A stretch of 18,071 bases of DNA from JBDRLU01 sp043812795 (GTDB lineage Bacteria; Chloroflexota; Dehalococcoidia; Dehalococcoidales; UBA2162). Every line of letters begins with the position of its first letter. Positions within the stretch are counted from its first letter, which is position 1. Location of the stretch: positions 1 to 18,071 of the forward strand of contig JBDRLU010000041.1 in assembly GCA_043812795.1 (NCBI GenBank), read 5' to 3'. Shown piece by piece: positions 1 to 7,266 of this stretch. The translations under genes and the position numbers were made by a program. The notes under the pieces are model-generated. The model saw only the letters and a list, made by a program, of their open reading frames with translations, was not told the origin of the DNA and searched no databases.

Positions 1-26
1 GCTTTATCTTCGATTTTCTGGGACAC
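1..26 (-). CDS. 5' end of a leftward gene, identity unknown (partial)
   Basis: Only the first eight codons are inside the window. Read on the minus strand, an AAGGAG ribosome binding site is followed five bases later by GTG and an open frame reading MSQKIEDK. An overlapping ATG two bases upstream (position 28) in another frame is also open but sits only three bases from GGAG, so GTG is preferred. Eight residues are too few to name a family. The gene is divergent from comEA, so the space between about 27 and 140 should hold both promoters. Confidence 0.45.
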
Positions 27-44
27 ATTAGCTCCTTTCTATAT

Positions 45-65
45 TGAGGTTAGTCTACTACCTCA
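45..65. repeat. Small inverted repeat in the divergent intergenic region
   Basis: TGAGG and TAGT (with one bulged T between them) pair with ACTA and CCTCA across a two-base loop. On the minus strand it lies in the presumed leader or promoter of the truncated gene starting at 26. It could be an operator or a leader hairpin. No regulator is suggested by the sequence, and short imperfect dyads are common by chance. Confidence 0.25.
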
Positions 66-272
66 CACGGAGCTTACACCACCCCCAACTGTTCGGTTTT
101 CTCGACCCCTTTCGTGTCCCATTATCGCTGACGGTCTACAATTCTGGTTGTTATCATTATCGTTAGTGGTAGCCTCATCTGGGTAAGATACCGTCCATCG
201 CCGCCCGTTGAGATTTCTTTACCGCCCCGCCCGGAGATAGAAGGTGAGATTTACCTTGGTGGTGCAGTTAAT

Positions 273-605
273 ATGCCAGTGATTTACTCTTTTACTAGCC
301 AGGACACCATTAATAATTTGCTGCAAGCAGCTGGCGGCACCACGGCTGCCGCTGACCTTGGCAACCTTAAGTTTTATGTTGGCGAGGTTGGGGCTGGGGA
401 ACCACAAAGAATTGATATCAACCGGGCTGAAATCTGGCTACTTAAAGCATTACCCGGTATTGGTGATACGCTAGCCCAGCGTATCGTTGATTACCGTCAG
501 CAGAACGGGCCATTCCGTAACACGGGCGAACTACTCAAAGTAGCCGGCATTAGTAATAACACCTACGAGGAGATTAAGGATAAGATTACGGTCGCCGACT
601 GGTAG
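273..605 (+). CDS. comEA: ComEA-type DNA-binding competence protein (N-terminus probably incomplete or mis-started)
   Basis: ComEA is a membrane-anchored receptor that binds double-stranded DNA for uptake through ComEC. The coordinates mark the part that starts with ATG. Residues 1-45 form most of an SLBB-like domain, with the LLQAAGG turn. Residues 50-108 form a helix-hairpin-helix unit (LPGIGDTLAQRIVDYR) typical of ComEA C-termini. The same frame is open upstream from 132 and encodes a hydrophobic anchor (LVVIIIVSGSLIWV, about 144-185), a proline-rich linker and the first SLBB strand (EIYLGGAVN). The real protein therefore very likely begins before 273. No ATG, GTG or TTG occurs in frame between the TGA at 129-131 and 273. 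A GTG at 114 would work only if that TGA were read through or were a mutation. comEC follows after 38 bases. The family is clear; the start and functional state are not. Confidence 0.82.
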   Translation: MPVIYSFTSQDTINNLLQAAGGTTAAADLGNLKFYVGEVGAGEPQRIDINRAEIWLLKALPGIGDTLAQRIVDYRQQNGPFRNTGELLKVAGISNNTYEEIKDKITVADW

Positions 606-643
606 GACTACGGCTCAAGCCTTCGCCGGATAAGGTAGGAATA

Positions 644-3031
644 GTGCTACTCATTTATCTCAGCGCCGTGTGGGTTATTGGTATCTTTCTGGGTGCCCGG
701 CTCAGTTTGCTGCCAGTATTCCTCCTTGCCGGGCTTGTCCCGCTTCCTTTACTTTTCATCATCCGCCGGCACCGGAAACAGGTAATCATGGCCAGTCTTG
801 GCCTATTCATATTGTTTGGTGCGGCTTCATATTATCAATTAAGCCAACCGGGTACTGGTGGGAACCTCCATTCCTATAATGGCCAGGCCGAAAGTGTCAC
901 TATCAACGGAACAGTATTGCGCGACCCCGAAGTAAGCGACCAGACTACCCGCCTTTATTTTTCGGCGCGCGAAATACAAATAGATGGGCAATCATCTAAC
1001 GTATCCGGTAATGTCCTGCTTTTCGTGCCCAGATACCCGGTTTATCATTATGGCAATGTGCTCTTGGTCACCGGGAAGTTGGAGACACCGTCCCGGCTTG
1101 ACGACTTCGATTATCCAGCGTACCTTGCCCATCAGGGAATCTACTCCATAATGTTCTACCCGCAAATACAGGTGCAGGCAGGCAACCGCGGTTCCTGGTT
1201 TCTGGTGTGGGTCTATTCGCTGAGAAATCGGCTATCTCAAGCCATGGCTGAAGTCTTACCTGAGCCGCAGGCATCGCTGGCCCAGGGTATCGTTCTGGGT
1301 ATCAGGAGTAATATTCCTTCGCCGGTCAGAGATGAATTTACCCGTACCGGCACCACGCATATCCTGGCTATCTCCGGCCTTCATCTTACTATCGTCGCCG
1401 GTATTTTGCTCGGTCTCGGTATCTGGCTTTTTGGCCGGAGACATTATATTTATATCTGGCTGGCCCTGGGTGTTATCTGGATTTATGCTCTGCTCACCGG
1501 GATGCACCCTCCGGTGCTGAGAGCTGCCATCATGGCCAGTTTGTTTCTGATGGCCGAACTTCTCGGACGGCAGCGCAGCGGCGCCGTGGCCTTAGCCTTG
1601 GCGGCGGCTATTATGGTGGGTATTGACCCGCCGGTACTGTGGGATGCTTCTTTCCAGATGAGCTTCTTATCGATGATGGGTCTAGTCCTCCTTTTTCCGC
1701 CGATTCAATCCGTCGGCAGGAGGATAGTAGCTAACGTATTTGGCGAAGGCAAGGCCGCTCCGGTGATGAACTTTGTCATTGATAGTCTCGGCGTCAGTCT
1801 GGCCGCCGTCATCGCTGTCTGGCCACTCATTGCCTACTATTTCGGCATTGTCTCTTTTGCTTCGCCGCTTGCCACCTTTTTCGCCGTGTTGGCTTTGCCC
1901 GGTATCATTATCACCGGGGTTCTGGCTGGAAGTCTAGCTCTGGTTGCCCCACCGCTGGCTCAAGTTGTTGGCTGGCTCGCCTGGCTCTTCATTTCCTACC
2001 TTCTCTTAGTCGTCCGAGTTTTCGATGCTGTACCTCCGCTCTCAATTGGATACGGCTCAATCGGTACTGCGTTTGTCCTGGTCTATTATTCGGCCCTTGT
2101 CCTGTTCTGCTGGCTCGGCAATAATAGGAGCAAGTTGGCCGGTATGACGCATAAAGTCGTTGATTTTACCTCAAGATTACCCAGGAAATGGGTTATCCCG
2201 TCTCTGCTGGTAGTGGCGGCCCTGACCGTACTTGCCGCCGCAAGTATGCCTGATGGCCGACTGCATGTCGGTTTTCTCGATGTGGGACAGGGTGATGCTA
2301 TCCTGATTCAACGGGGCAGCCAGCAAGTCTTGATTGATGGCGGCCCCAGTCCGCAGGCCATCGGGCTGGAACTGGGTAAACGGATGCCCTTCTGGGATAG
2401 GACTATCGAACTGGTGGTGTTGACTCATCCCCATCCCGACCATCTGGCGGGACTGGTCGAGGTCCTAAAGAGGTATAAAGTGAGGCAGGTGCTTTATCCC
2501 GATTTGGCCTATTCTTCTCCTCTCTACGATGAATGGCTCGACCTTATCGAGCAGTCGGCTATTCCCTGTTCCATAATTGAGGAAGGGCAACAGATTAACT
2601 TGAAAGAGACCATTATCGAAGTGCTCGGTCCTGACCAGGCCCTTTTGACCGATAATGGGTCTGATATTAACAGTAAGAGTGTGGTGCTGCGTTTGGAAGC
2701 AGACAAGGTGAGTTTCTTGCTTACCGGTGATATTGTTAAAGAGACCGAATTGGGGCTGATTGGTCGCCGGGCCGACTTAGCCAGCACTGTGCTTAAAGTT
2801 GCCCATCACGGCTCAAGCGGCTCGACGGGCACTGAGTTCCTGGCGGTGGTTAATCCCGAAGTGGCGGTTATTTCGGTGGGCAGTGGTAATCCATTCGGTC
2901 ATCCGACCAATGCCGCATTGGACCGGTTGCGGACGAAGCTGGCCCCGTCGAACATTTACCGTACCGACGAGAATGGTACAATAGAATTTATCACCGATGG
3001 GGAAAAGTTATGGGTGAAAGTGGAGAAATAA
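644..3031 (+). CDS. comEC: ComEC/Rec2 family DNA internalization channel
   Basis: ComEC is the inner-membrane channel that passes single-stranded DNA into the cytoplasm during transformation. At 795 residues it has the full three-part architecture. First come N-terminal membrane helices with a soluble DUF4131-like segment (about 1-190). The multi-helix Competence domain follows (about 200-500), containing THILAISGLHLTIVAG. Last is a C-terminal metallo-beta-lactamase-like domain (about 540-795). That domain keeps the metal motif T594-HPHPDH (H595, H597, D599, H600), LDVGQGDA at 545-552 and AHHGSS at 720-725, so its nuclease site looks intact. The start is GTG, with AAGGTAGG a few bases upstream. 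It follows comEA and overlaps dinB by 22 bases, suggesting one transcript. Identification is firm; whether the cell is naturally competent cannot be told from this window. Confidence 0.95.
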   Translation: MLLIYLSAVWVIGIFLGARLSLLPVFLLAGLVPLPLLFIIRRHRKQVIMASLGLFILFGAASYYQLSQPGTGGNLHSYNGQAESVTINGTVLRDPEVSDQTTRLYFSAREIQIDGQSSNVSGNVLLFVPRYPVYHYGNVLLVTGKLETPSRLDDFDYPAYLAHQGIYSIMFYPQIQVQAGNRGSWFLVWVYSLRNRLSQAMAEVLPEPQASLAQGIVLGIRSNIPSPVRDEFTRTGTTHILAISGLHLTIVAGILLGLGIWLFGRRHYIYIWLALGVIWIYALLTGMHPPVLRAAIMASLFLMAELLGRQRSGAVALALAAAIMVGIDPPVLWDASFQMSFLSMMGLVLLFPPIQSVGRRIVANVFGEGKAAPVMNFVIDSLGVSLAAVIAVWPLIAYYFGIVSFASPLATFFAVLALPGIIITGVLAGSLALVAPPLAQVVGWLAWLFISYLLLVVRVFDAVPPLSIGYGSIGTAFVLVYYSALVLFCWLGNNRSKLAGMTHKVVDFTSRLPRKWVIPSLLVVAALTVLAAASMPDGRLHVGFLDVGQGDAILIQRGSQQVLIDGGPSPQAIGLELGKRMPFWDRTIELVVLTHPHPDHLAGLVEVLKRYKVRQVLYPDLAYSSPLYDEWLDLIEQSAIPCSIIEEGQQINLKETIIEVLGPDQALLTDNGSDINSKSVVLRLEADKVSFLLTGDIVKETELGLIGRRADLASTVLKVAHHGSSGSTGTEFLAVVNPEVAVISVGSGNPFGHPTNAALDRLRTKLAPSNIYRTDENGTIEFITDGEKLWVKVEK

Positions 3032-4263
3032 AACGTCCGGCCGGCCGGACGATTATGCATGTTGACCTGGATGCCTTCTTTGTTTCCGTGGAGCAGGTGC
3101 TAAATCCGGCACTGCGGGGTAAACCGGTAGTGGTTGGCGGCCGGCCCGGGGGCCGGGGTGTGGTGGCCTCGGCGTCCTATGAAGGCCGGGCTTTCGGCCT
3201 GCATGCCGGTATGCCGTTGGTTACCGCCCGCCGGCTCTGTCCCCAGGCAATTTTCATCGAAGGCGGCTATCCGAAATACCGGGACGCCTCGCAAAAGTTT
3301 ATGGCTATCCTGGCTGATTTTTCTCCCTTTCTCGAGCCGGTCGGTATCGATGAGGCTTACCTCGACGTGACCGGCTTTGAATCTCTTCACAGCTCGATGC
3401 GCCGGATGGCGGTGGCCATGAAGAAACGCGTTAAAGACGAACTGGGCCTCTGTGCCTCGATTGGCATTGCCAGCAATAAATTAATTGCCAAGGTGGCTTC
3501 TGATTTCAGCAAGCCCGATGGTCTGGTGGAGGTGGCCGCCGGCGAAGAGCGTGCTTTTCTTGCTCCTCTTGCGATTGGAAAGTTACCTGGAGTGGGGGAG
3601 AAGACCGAGCCGGTATTAAGAGGGCTGGGCATTCGCACTATAGGAGAACTATCCAGAATGTCTCTTAATGCCCTGAAAAGTCGTTTTGGTGTGTTTGGTG
3701 AGGTATTGCATCAATGGGCTAACGGTATCGATGACAGGAAAGTCGAGTTCCTGCCGGGCGAAGCTAAGTCCATTAGCCGGGAGACTACTTTTGCTCAGGA
3801 CACGGGAGACCGTTCCGCCATCAAGGCGACGCTGCATTACCTCAGCGAGAGAGTCGGGGTGGAATTACGGGAGCAGGGCAAGCAGGCACGCTGCGTCAGG
3901 TTAAAGCTGCGTTACGCTGATTTTACCACGATTACCCGCAGTCGTACTTTGCTTCAGACCACGGATAGCGACCAGGCAATCTTTGCTACCGGGGAGAAAT
4001 TGCTCGACCGGGCATTGTCCCTCGGAAAACAGCCGGTACGGCTTATCGGTATCGGTGTCGCCGACCTGACGGAGTCGGGCAGACAATTGAATATGCTGGA
4101 CGTGACGGCACAGCGATTGGAGCAATTGAACAAGACGGTCGACCGTATCCGTGAAAAATACGGCTTCACTGCCATCCAGACCGGTCGCACTCTGCTATTA
4201 AAAGACCTTTTCCCGGAAAACGAGGACGGCTATACTCTCAATACGCCCAGCCTGTCCCGGTAG
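3010..4263 (+). CDS. dinB: DNA polymerase IV (Y-family translesion polymerase)
   Basis: DinB copies damaged DNA with low fidelity. The 417-residue protein begins with a 15-residue extension before the family start MHVDLDAFFVSVE. D19 and the pair D114-E115 (in VGIDEAYLDVTG) are the catalytic carboxylates. F24 sits at the steric-gate position that excludes ribonucleotides. The fingers/palm, thumb (IGKLPGVGEKT) and little-finger regions follow in normal order. LLLKDLF near residues 396-402 could act as a sliding-clamp-binding segment, and the C-terminus ends TPSLSR. ATG at 3010 has GGGGAAAAG upstream; ATG at 3055 is the alternative start at the conserved MHVD. The gene overlaps the 3' end of comEC by 22 bases, so translation is probably coupled. 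No LexA box was seen nearby. Confidence 0.95.
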   Translation: MGESGEIKRPAGRTIMHVDLDAFFVSVEQVLNPALRGKPVVVGGRPGGRGVVASASYEGRAFGLHAGMPLVTARRLCPQAIFIEGGYPKYRDASQKFMAILADFSPFLEPVGIDEAYLDVTGFESLHSSMRRMAVAMKKRVKDELGLCASIGIASNKLIAKVASDFSKPDGLVEVAAGEERAFLAPLAIGKLPGVGEKTEPVLRGLGIRTIGELSRMSLNALKSRFGVFGEVLHQWANGIDDRKVEFLPGEAKSISRETTFAQDTGDRSAIKATLHYLSERVGVELREQGKQARCVRLKLRYADFTTITRSRTLLQTTDSDQAIFATGEKLLDRALSLGKQPVRLIGIGVADLTESGRQLNMLDVTAQRLEQLNKTVDRIREKYGFTAIQTGRTLLLKDLFPENEDGYTLNTPSLSR

Positions 4264-4288
4264 TTTCTTTACACTGAGAGAATGGGTA

Positions 4289-4326
4289 AGTAGAATTAAA
4301 GAGCATTTAGCTTAATTAACTCTACT
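4289..4326. repeat. Imperfect dyad between dinB and ilvE
   Basis: AGTAGAATTAA (4289-4299) can pair with TTAAT and TCTACT (4312-4326) if four bases bulge on the right side. It is AT-rich and reaches the -35 box of the ilvE promoter, so it could be a weak dinB terminator or an operator. There is no T-run after it. Confidence 0.25.
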
Positions 4327-4354
4327 TGTCTTATGTCCTGTCAGTGGCTATAAT
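4326..4354 (+). promoter_or_regulatory. Sigma-70-type promoter for ilvE-plsY
   Basis: TTGTCT (4326-4331), a 17-base spacer and a perfect TATAAT (4349-4354). Transcription would start near 4361, about 23 bases before the preferred ilvE ATG, with AAGGAG at 4370-4375 inside the short leader. Confidence 0.7.
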
Positions 4355-4383
4355 AGACGCCATATAGGAAAGGAGTAATGCTC

Positions 4384-5328
4384 ATGCCGTCTTATGTCTT
4401 TTTCCGCAACAAAATTGTTCCGTTAGCCGAGGCGAAAATTGGAGTAATGACCCATGCCCTGCATTATGGCACGGCATTGTTCGAGGGTATCCGGGGTAAC
4501 TGGAATAGCAAACAAAAGCAGATTTATATCTTCCGCCTCAAAGAACATTACGAGCGGATGCTTAACGGCTGCCGTGTGTTAAAGATAGACCTGCCCTATT
4601 CTCTCGATGAGCTCTGCCGGATAACTGTGAAAGTGGTGGAAAAGTGTGCCTTTCAAGAAGATATCTATATCCGTCCCCTGGCCTACAAAAGCTCTGAAGC
4701 TCTGGGCGTCCGTCTCCATGACCTGGAGAATGATTTTCTTGTCTTCGCTATTCCGTGGGGACGTTATCTCGATACCGACAAGGGCAAATGTGGCGTCTCT
4801 TCATGGCGGCGCCCGGAGGACAACATGATTCCGCCACAGATAAAGGTGGCCGGCATCTATGTTAATAATGCCTTCGCCAAAACTGAAGCCATCGAGAATA
4901 ACTATGATGAGGCCATCATGCTCTCCCCCGACGGCCATGTTTCGGAAGGTAGCGGCGAGAATATCTTTCTGGTCATCAACGGTAAACTGGTGACGCCGTC
5001 CGCTTACAGTAATATCCTGATGGGCATTACCCGGAATACGGTGATAGAGCTGGCGCAAAAAGAGCTGGGTGTTGCAACGGAAGAGCGGTTGGTTGACCGC
5101 AGCGAACTTTATACCGCCCGGGAGTGCTTTCTTACCGGCACGGCGGCTCATTTAACACCGATTACTGAGATCGACCACCGCCTGGTTGGCGATGGGGAGA
5201 TTGGCCCGGTCACCAGGAAGCTACAGCAAATCTACTCCGATGTCATCCGGGGTAATAAGCCCAAATATCTGAAGTGGTGCACGCCAGCCTATAAAAAGAA
5301 ACCGACCGGAGCGAGACAAAAGCGCTGA
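4384..5328 (+). CDS. ilvE: Branched-chain amino acid aminotransferase
   Basis: A class IV PLP-dependent transaminase that interconverts 2-oxo acids with leucine, isoleucine and valine using glutamate. Visible family motifs are HALHYGTALFEGIRG near the N-terminus and the PLP-binding lysine K154 in PPQIKVAGIY. SEGSGENIFLV and GTAAHLTPITEI, which line the PLP phosphate and substrate pocket, are also present. The 314-residue length is normal. I chose ATG 4384 because it lies eight bases after AAGGAG; an ATG at 4378 is only two bases from it and would add Met-Leu. The last eight or so residues are strongly basic. The stop TGA overlaps the ATG of the plsY-like gene (TGATG), so the two are translationally coupled even though their functions are unrelated. 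A D-amino-acid or 4-amino-4-deoxychorismate specificity is less likely because the overall pattern is IlvE-like. Confidence 0.93.
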   Translation: MPSYVFFRNKIVPLAEAKIGVMTHALHYGTALFEGIRGNWNSKQKQIYIFRLKEHYERMLNGCRVLKIDLPYSLDELCRITVKVVEKCAFQEDIYIRPLAYKSSEALGVRLHDLENDFLVFAIPWGRYLDTDKGKCGVSSWRRPEDNMIPPQIKVAGIYVNNAFAKTEAIENNYDEAIMLSPDGHVSEGSGENIFLVINGKLVTPSAYSNILMGITRNTVIELAQKELGVATEERLVDRSELYTARECFLTGTAAHLTPITEIDHRLVGDGEIGPVTRKLQQIYSDVIRGNKPKYLKWCTPAYKKKPTGARQKR

Positions 5329-6005
5329 TGAGCGGTATAACCGCCGGTTCTATTGCCATCGTCCTTGGCTATCTCCTCGGTGCGATTCCGGTAGCTTATA
5401 TCGTTACCCGCCTTCTCACCGGGAAAGATATCCGCACGATAGATGGCGGCAATGCCGGTGCCCGTAATGTCTTCGTTAATGTTAATAAGGCGGCGGGTAT
5501 CGGCGTCGGGGTTTTCGACTTTGGTAAAGGGTTCATCGCCGCATCTTTACCCTATTTTCTGACCAGATTCTTCAATCCTTCGCCGCAGTTCCTGCTGGAG
5601 TTTGCCATGGCGGCTGGTCTGGCTGCCGTCGCCGGTCATATCTGGCCGGTCTATTTGAAATTTACCGGCGGTAATGGCTTAGCCACGGCTCTCGGTGTGC
5701 TCAGTATCCTGATGACACGCGAATTATTCATTGTTTTCGCTCTGGCATTACTACTCTTGCTCTTTACCCATAACCCCATTTTCTCGGTGAATATCAGCCT
5801 GCTCACGGTACCCATCACCGGGGGCCTGTTGGAGAAATCATGGTACTTTGTGGTATTCCCGCTTGTTCTCATGGGAATAATGCTGGTCCATTTCGGTCCG
5901 GTAATTATGAAAGACTTTGCCCAGGCCGGCGGAGTAAAGAAATTCTTTGCCAAGCTCTTCCGCCTTGACCAGCCGAAGAAGAAGAAAAAAACTAAGACTT
6001 CTTAG
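5328..6005 (+). CDS. plsY: PlsY-family membrane acyltransferase homologue with degenerate active-site motifs
   Basis: PlsY normally transfers an acyl group from acyl-phosphate to glycerol-3-phosphate at the membrane, the first step of phospholipid synthesis. The fold signature is clear: GYLLGAIPVAYIVTRLL at residues 14-30, DGGNAGARN at 39-47, GHIWPVYLKFTGGNGLATALG at 103-123, and several more hydrophobic helices. The 225-residue length is near normal, with a lysine-rich tail. Key residues differ, however. In motif 1 the usual Ser of GSGN is G40 and the Arg ten residues later is V50. In motif 2, GGKG is GGNG (N116). Near the C-terminus the RHxxNIxR...E pattern is reduced to a lone H188. It may be a diverged paralogue with another role, with a standard PlsY elsewhere. 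It is coupled to ilvE by a one-base overlap and converges on the aldolase gene. The symbol denotes family, not proven activity. Confidence 0.8.
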   Translation: MSGITAGSIAIVLGYLLGAIPVAYIVTRLLTGKDIRTIDGGNAGARNVFVNVNKAAGIGVGVFDFGKGFIAASLPYFLTRFFNPSPQFLLEFAMAAGLAAVAGHIWPVYLKFTGGNGLATALGVLSILMTRELFIVFALALLLLLFTHNPIFSVNISLLTVPITGGLLEKSWYFVVFPLVLMGIMLVHFGPVIMKDFAQAGGVKKFFAKLFRLDQPKKKKKTKTS

Positions 6006-6561
6006 CCCCGGCCTCGAGTGATTTCAACAGGTAGAGAACGTGGCAGCTTTCCTCGAGGGATGTGGTGTAGTCATAGGCTTCATCGAGTAGCTGGCCGATG
6101 GCAAAACAGCCATGACCGTGAACCATAATAATCCGGTGCCTGGTTAATGCCTCGGCGACGACGTTGACGAAGGCCTCCGACCTTATGTCCGTGTGCCAGC
6201 CGAGAACAGGGACCTGGCCGAGCACAGCTACACCTTCGGCACAGTTGGGTACAATCTCGGTTTCCAGTAGTGAGAGAGTTACGGCGTGGGGAGGATGGGC
6301 GTGGACGATGGCCGAGGCGGCAGTGCTCTGGTAGATGGCCCGGTGGACGGCCAGTTCCGTTGAGGCCAGTGGCGTCAGCCGGTCGTTTTTATTGACGCCG
6401 GTCTCGATGAGGTCGTGCTCCTGGATGGAACCGAGCCGGCAGCCGCGGCGGGTGATAAACAGACGGTCGCCCAGCCGGATACTCAAGTTGCCGCTGTGGG
6501 AAGATACCAGTCCCCTGGCGAACAAGTCGCGGCCGACACCCTGAAACTGAGCTAAAATCAT
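5992..6561 (-). CDS. Class II aldolase/adducin family protein (fuculose-1-phosphate aldolase-like)
   Basis: Zn-dependent enzymes of this family cleave or rearrange sugar phosphates. The 189-residue protein has SSHSGNLSIRLGD (phosphate-binding SGN) and STELAVHRAIY with E69 at the catalytic-acid position. Metal-site histidines H87 and H89 lie in VHAHPPHAV, and H150 in VHGHGCFAIG. Substrate cannot be told from sequence; L-fuculose-1-phosphate, another sugar phosphate, or methylthioribulose-type substrates are possible. I chose the ATG at 6561 because the protein then begins MILAQFQGVGRDLF, as family members do. The frame stays open to a TTG at 6618, but that would lie inside the likely promoter. 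AGGG just before the ATG is a weak ribosome site. Its stop lies within the 3' end of the plsY-like gene on the other strand (14-nt overlap). Confidence 0.85.
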   Translation of the reverse strand: MILAQFQGVGRDLFARGLVSSHSGNLSIRLGDRLFITRRGCRLGSIQEHDLIETGVNKNDRLTPLASTELAVHRAIYQSTAASAIVHAHPPHAVTLSLLETEIVPNCAEGVAVLGQVPVLGWHTDIRSEAFVNVVAEALTRHRIIMVHGHGCFAIGQLLDEAYDYTTSLEESCHVLYLLKSLEAGAKKS

Positions 6562-6607
6562 AACCCTACAGCTAATCCTACCAAGACAACTGCCCCACTG
6601 CAAATAA

Positions 6608-6635
6608 TCTATACCCAAAGGCGGAGAAAAATCAA
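6608..6635 (-). promoter_or_regulatory. Likely promoter of the class II aldolase gene
   Basis: Read leftward: TTGATT (6635-6630), a 16-base spacer, then TATAGA (6613-6608). Transcription would start near 6601, giving a leader of about 40 bases before ATG 6561. This placement argues against the TTG at 6618 as start codon. Confidence 0.45.
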
Positions 6636-6661
6636 ATCAGGTGATAGGTCTAATTGGTCAA

Positions 6662-6862
6662 GTTCGGCAGACTGCTGAAAAAGTCATCATTCAGTTTGTT
6701 TCCTTAAATAAATGGCCTTGAGGAACAACGCGGTCGTAAATACAGCTTCGAGGAAAGAAGTTTGAGGTGATTTGGGGTTGAGCATCAGCACTTCCCAAAG
6801 CGGTTTTAGATATATTGTTACGGGAAATAGCGGAGGTTGCCAGTTAAGGAACAACTAGGATT
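6662..6862 (-). mobile_element. Possible insertion-sequence remnant (end fragment)
   Basis: This is the main stretch without an intact gene (6562-6864). On the minus strand a frame of roughly 60 codons, with no good start, runs to a TGA near 6690 and ends FLKAIYLRKQTE. It is followed at once by TGACTTTTTCAGCAGTCTG, which resembles terminal sequences of some insertion sequences. The arrangement (a coding tail, then a terminal-repeat-like sequence) and the AT-richness fit the decayed end of a transposase gene. I cannot name a family, and no matching second end is present in the window. The reading frame could also be chance. Confidence 0.3.
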
Positions 6863-6864
6863 TA

Positions 6865-7203
6865 TTAAGGGCTATTTGGAGTCGAAATAATAACTTTGTA
6901 ATGCATATTTATCATTTCCTCAAGCTGAAACTTCTTGGAATAGATAACTTCGCCAGCTGAATTTTCTCCTTCAATCTTGAAGCTAGCAGTAATAGTTACA
7001 AGCTTATTCTTGATTTCGGAGCTAGGTAAAACTTCACCAATGCGCCTATCGTTTATTGTGATCGTTAAAGTTTGTTCAGTTTGATTCTGGATTACAATGG
7101 GAGCTAACGACTCACACGCTTCCATGAAAAATAAAGTCGCTAACAGAACTAACATTGAAAATGTCATTGAGGAGTATCGTTTCAACCTATGTTTGGTTTT
7201 CAT
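6865..7203 (-). CDS. Small putative lipoprotein, function unknown
   Basis: I do not recognise this 112-residue protein. It has a basic N-terminus (MKTKHRLKRY), a hydrophobic stretch at about 13-28, then MEAC with C30 at the lipidation position. The lipobox is imperfect because Met and Glu precede Ala-Cys. The rest looks beta-rich (QTEQTLTITINDRRIGEV, VTITASFKIEG), like a small immunoglobulin-type or DUF-style exported domain. ATG 7203 has GAGGG five bases upstream; the frame continues to a TTG at 7215. The gene is visibly more AT-rich than its neighbours and sits beside a possible insertion-sequence remnant, suggesting recent acquisition. A good promoter lies directly upstream, so it need not depend on lexA. 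Confidence 0.65.
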   Translation of the reverse strand: MKTKHRLKRYSSMTFSMLVLLATLFFMEACESLAPIVIQNQTEQTLTITINDRRIGEVLPSSEIKNKLVTITASFKIEGENSAGEVIYSKKFQLEEMINMHYKVIISTPNSP

Positions 7204-7231
7204 CCACGCCCTCAAACTCCACTAGCTTAAT

Positions 7232-7260
7232 AATATACGGTGTTCATGTTTTTCTGGCAA
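7232..7260 (-). promoter_or_regulatory. Promoter of the small lipoprotein gene
   Basis: Read leftward: TTGCCA (7260-7255), a 17-base spacer, TATATT (7237-7232). The predicted start near 7225 leaves a leader of about 20 bases carrying GAGGG. It lies in the 63-base gap after the lexA stop. Confidence 0.55.
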
Positions 7261-7266
7261 TCCAGG

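Noticed and set aside
6562..6618. TTG 6618 as the start of the class II aldolase
   Set aside because: It has no ribosome site, overlaps the likely -10 box, and would add 19 residues not expected in the family.
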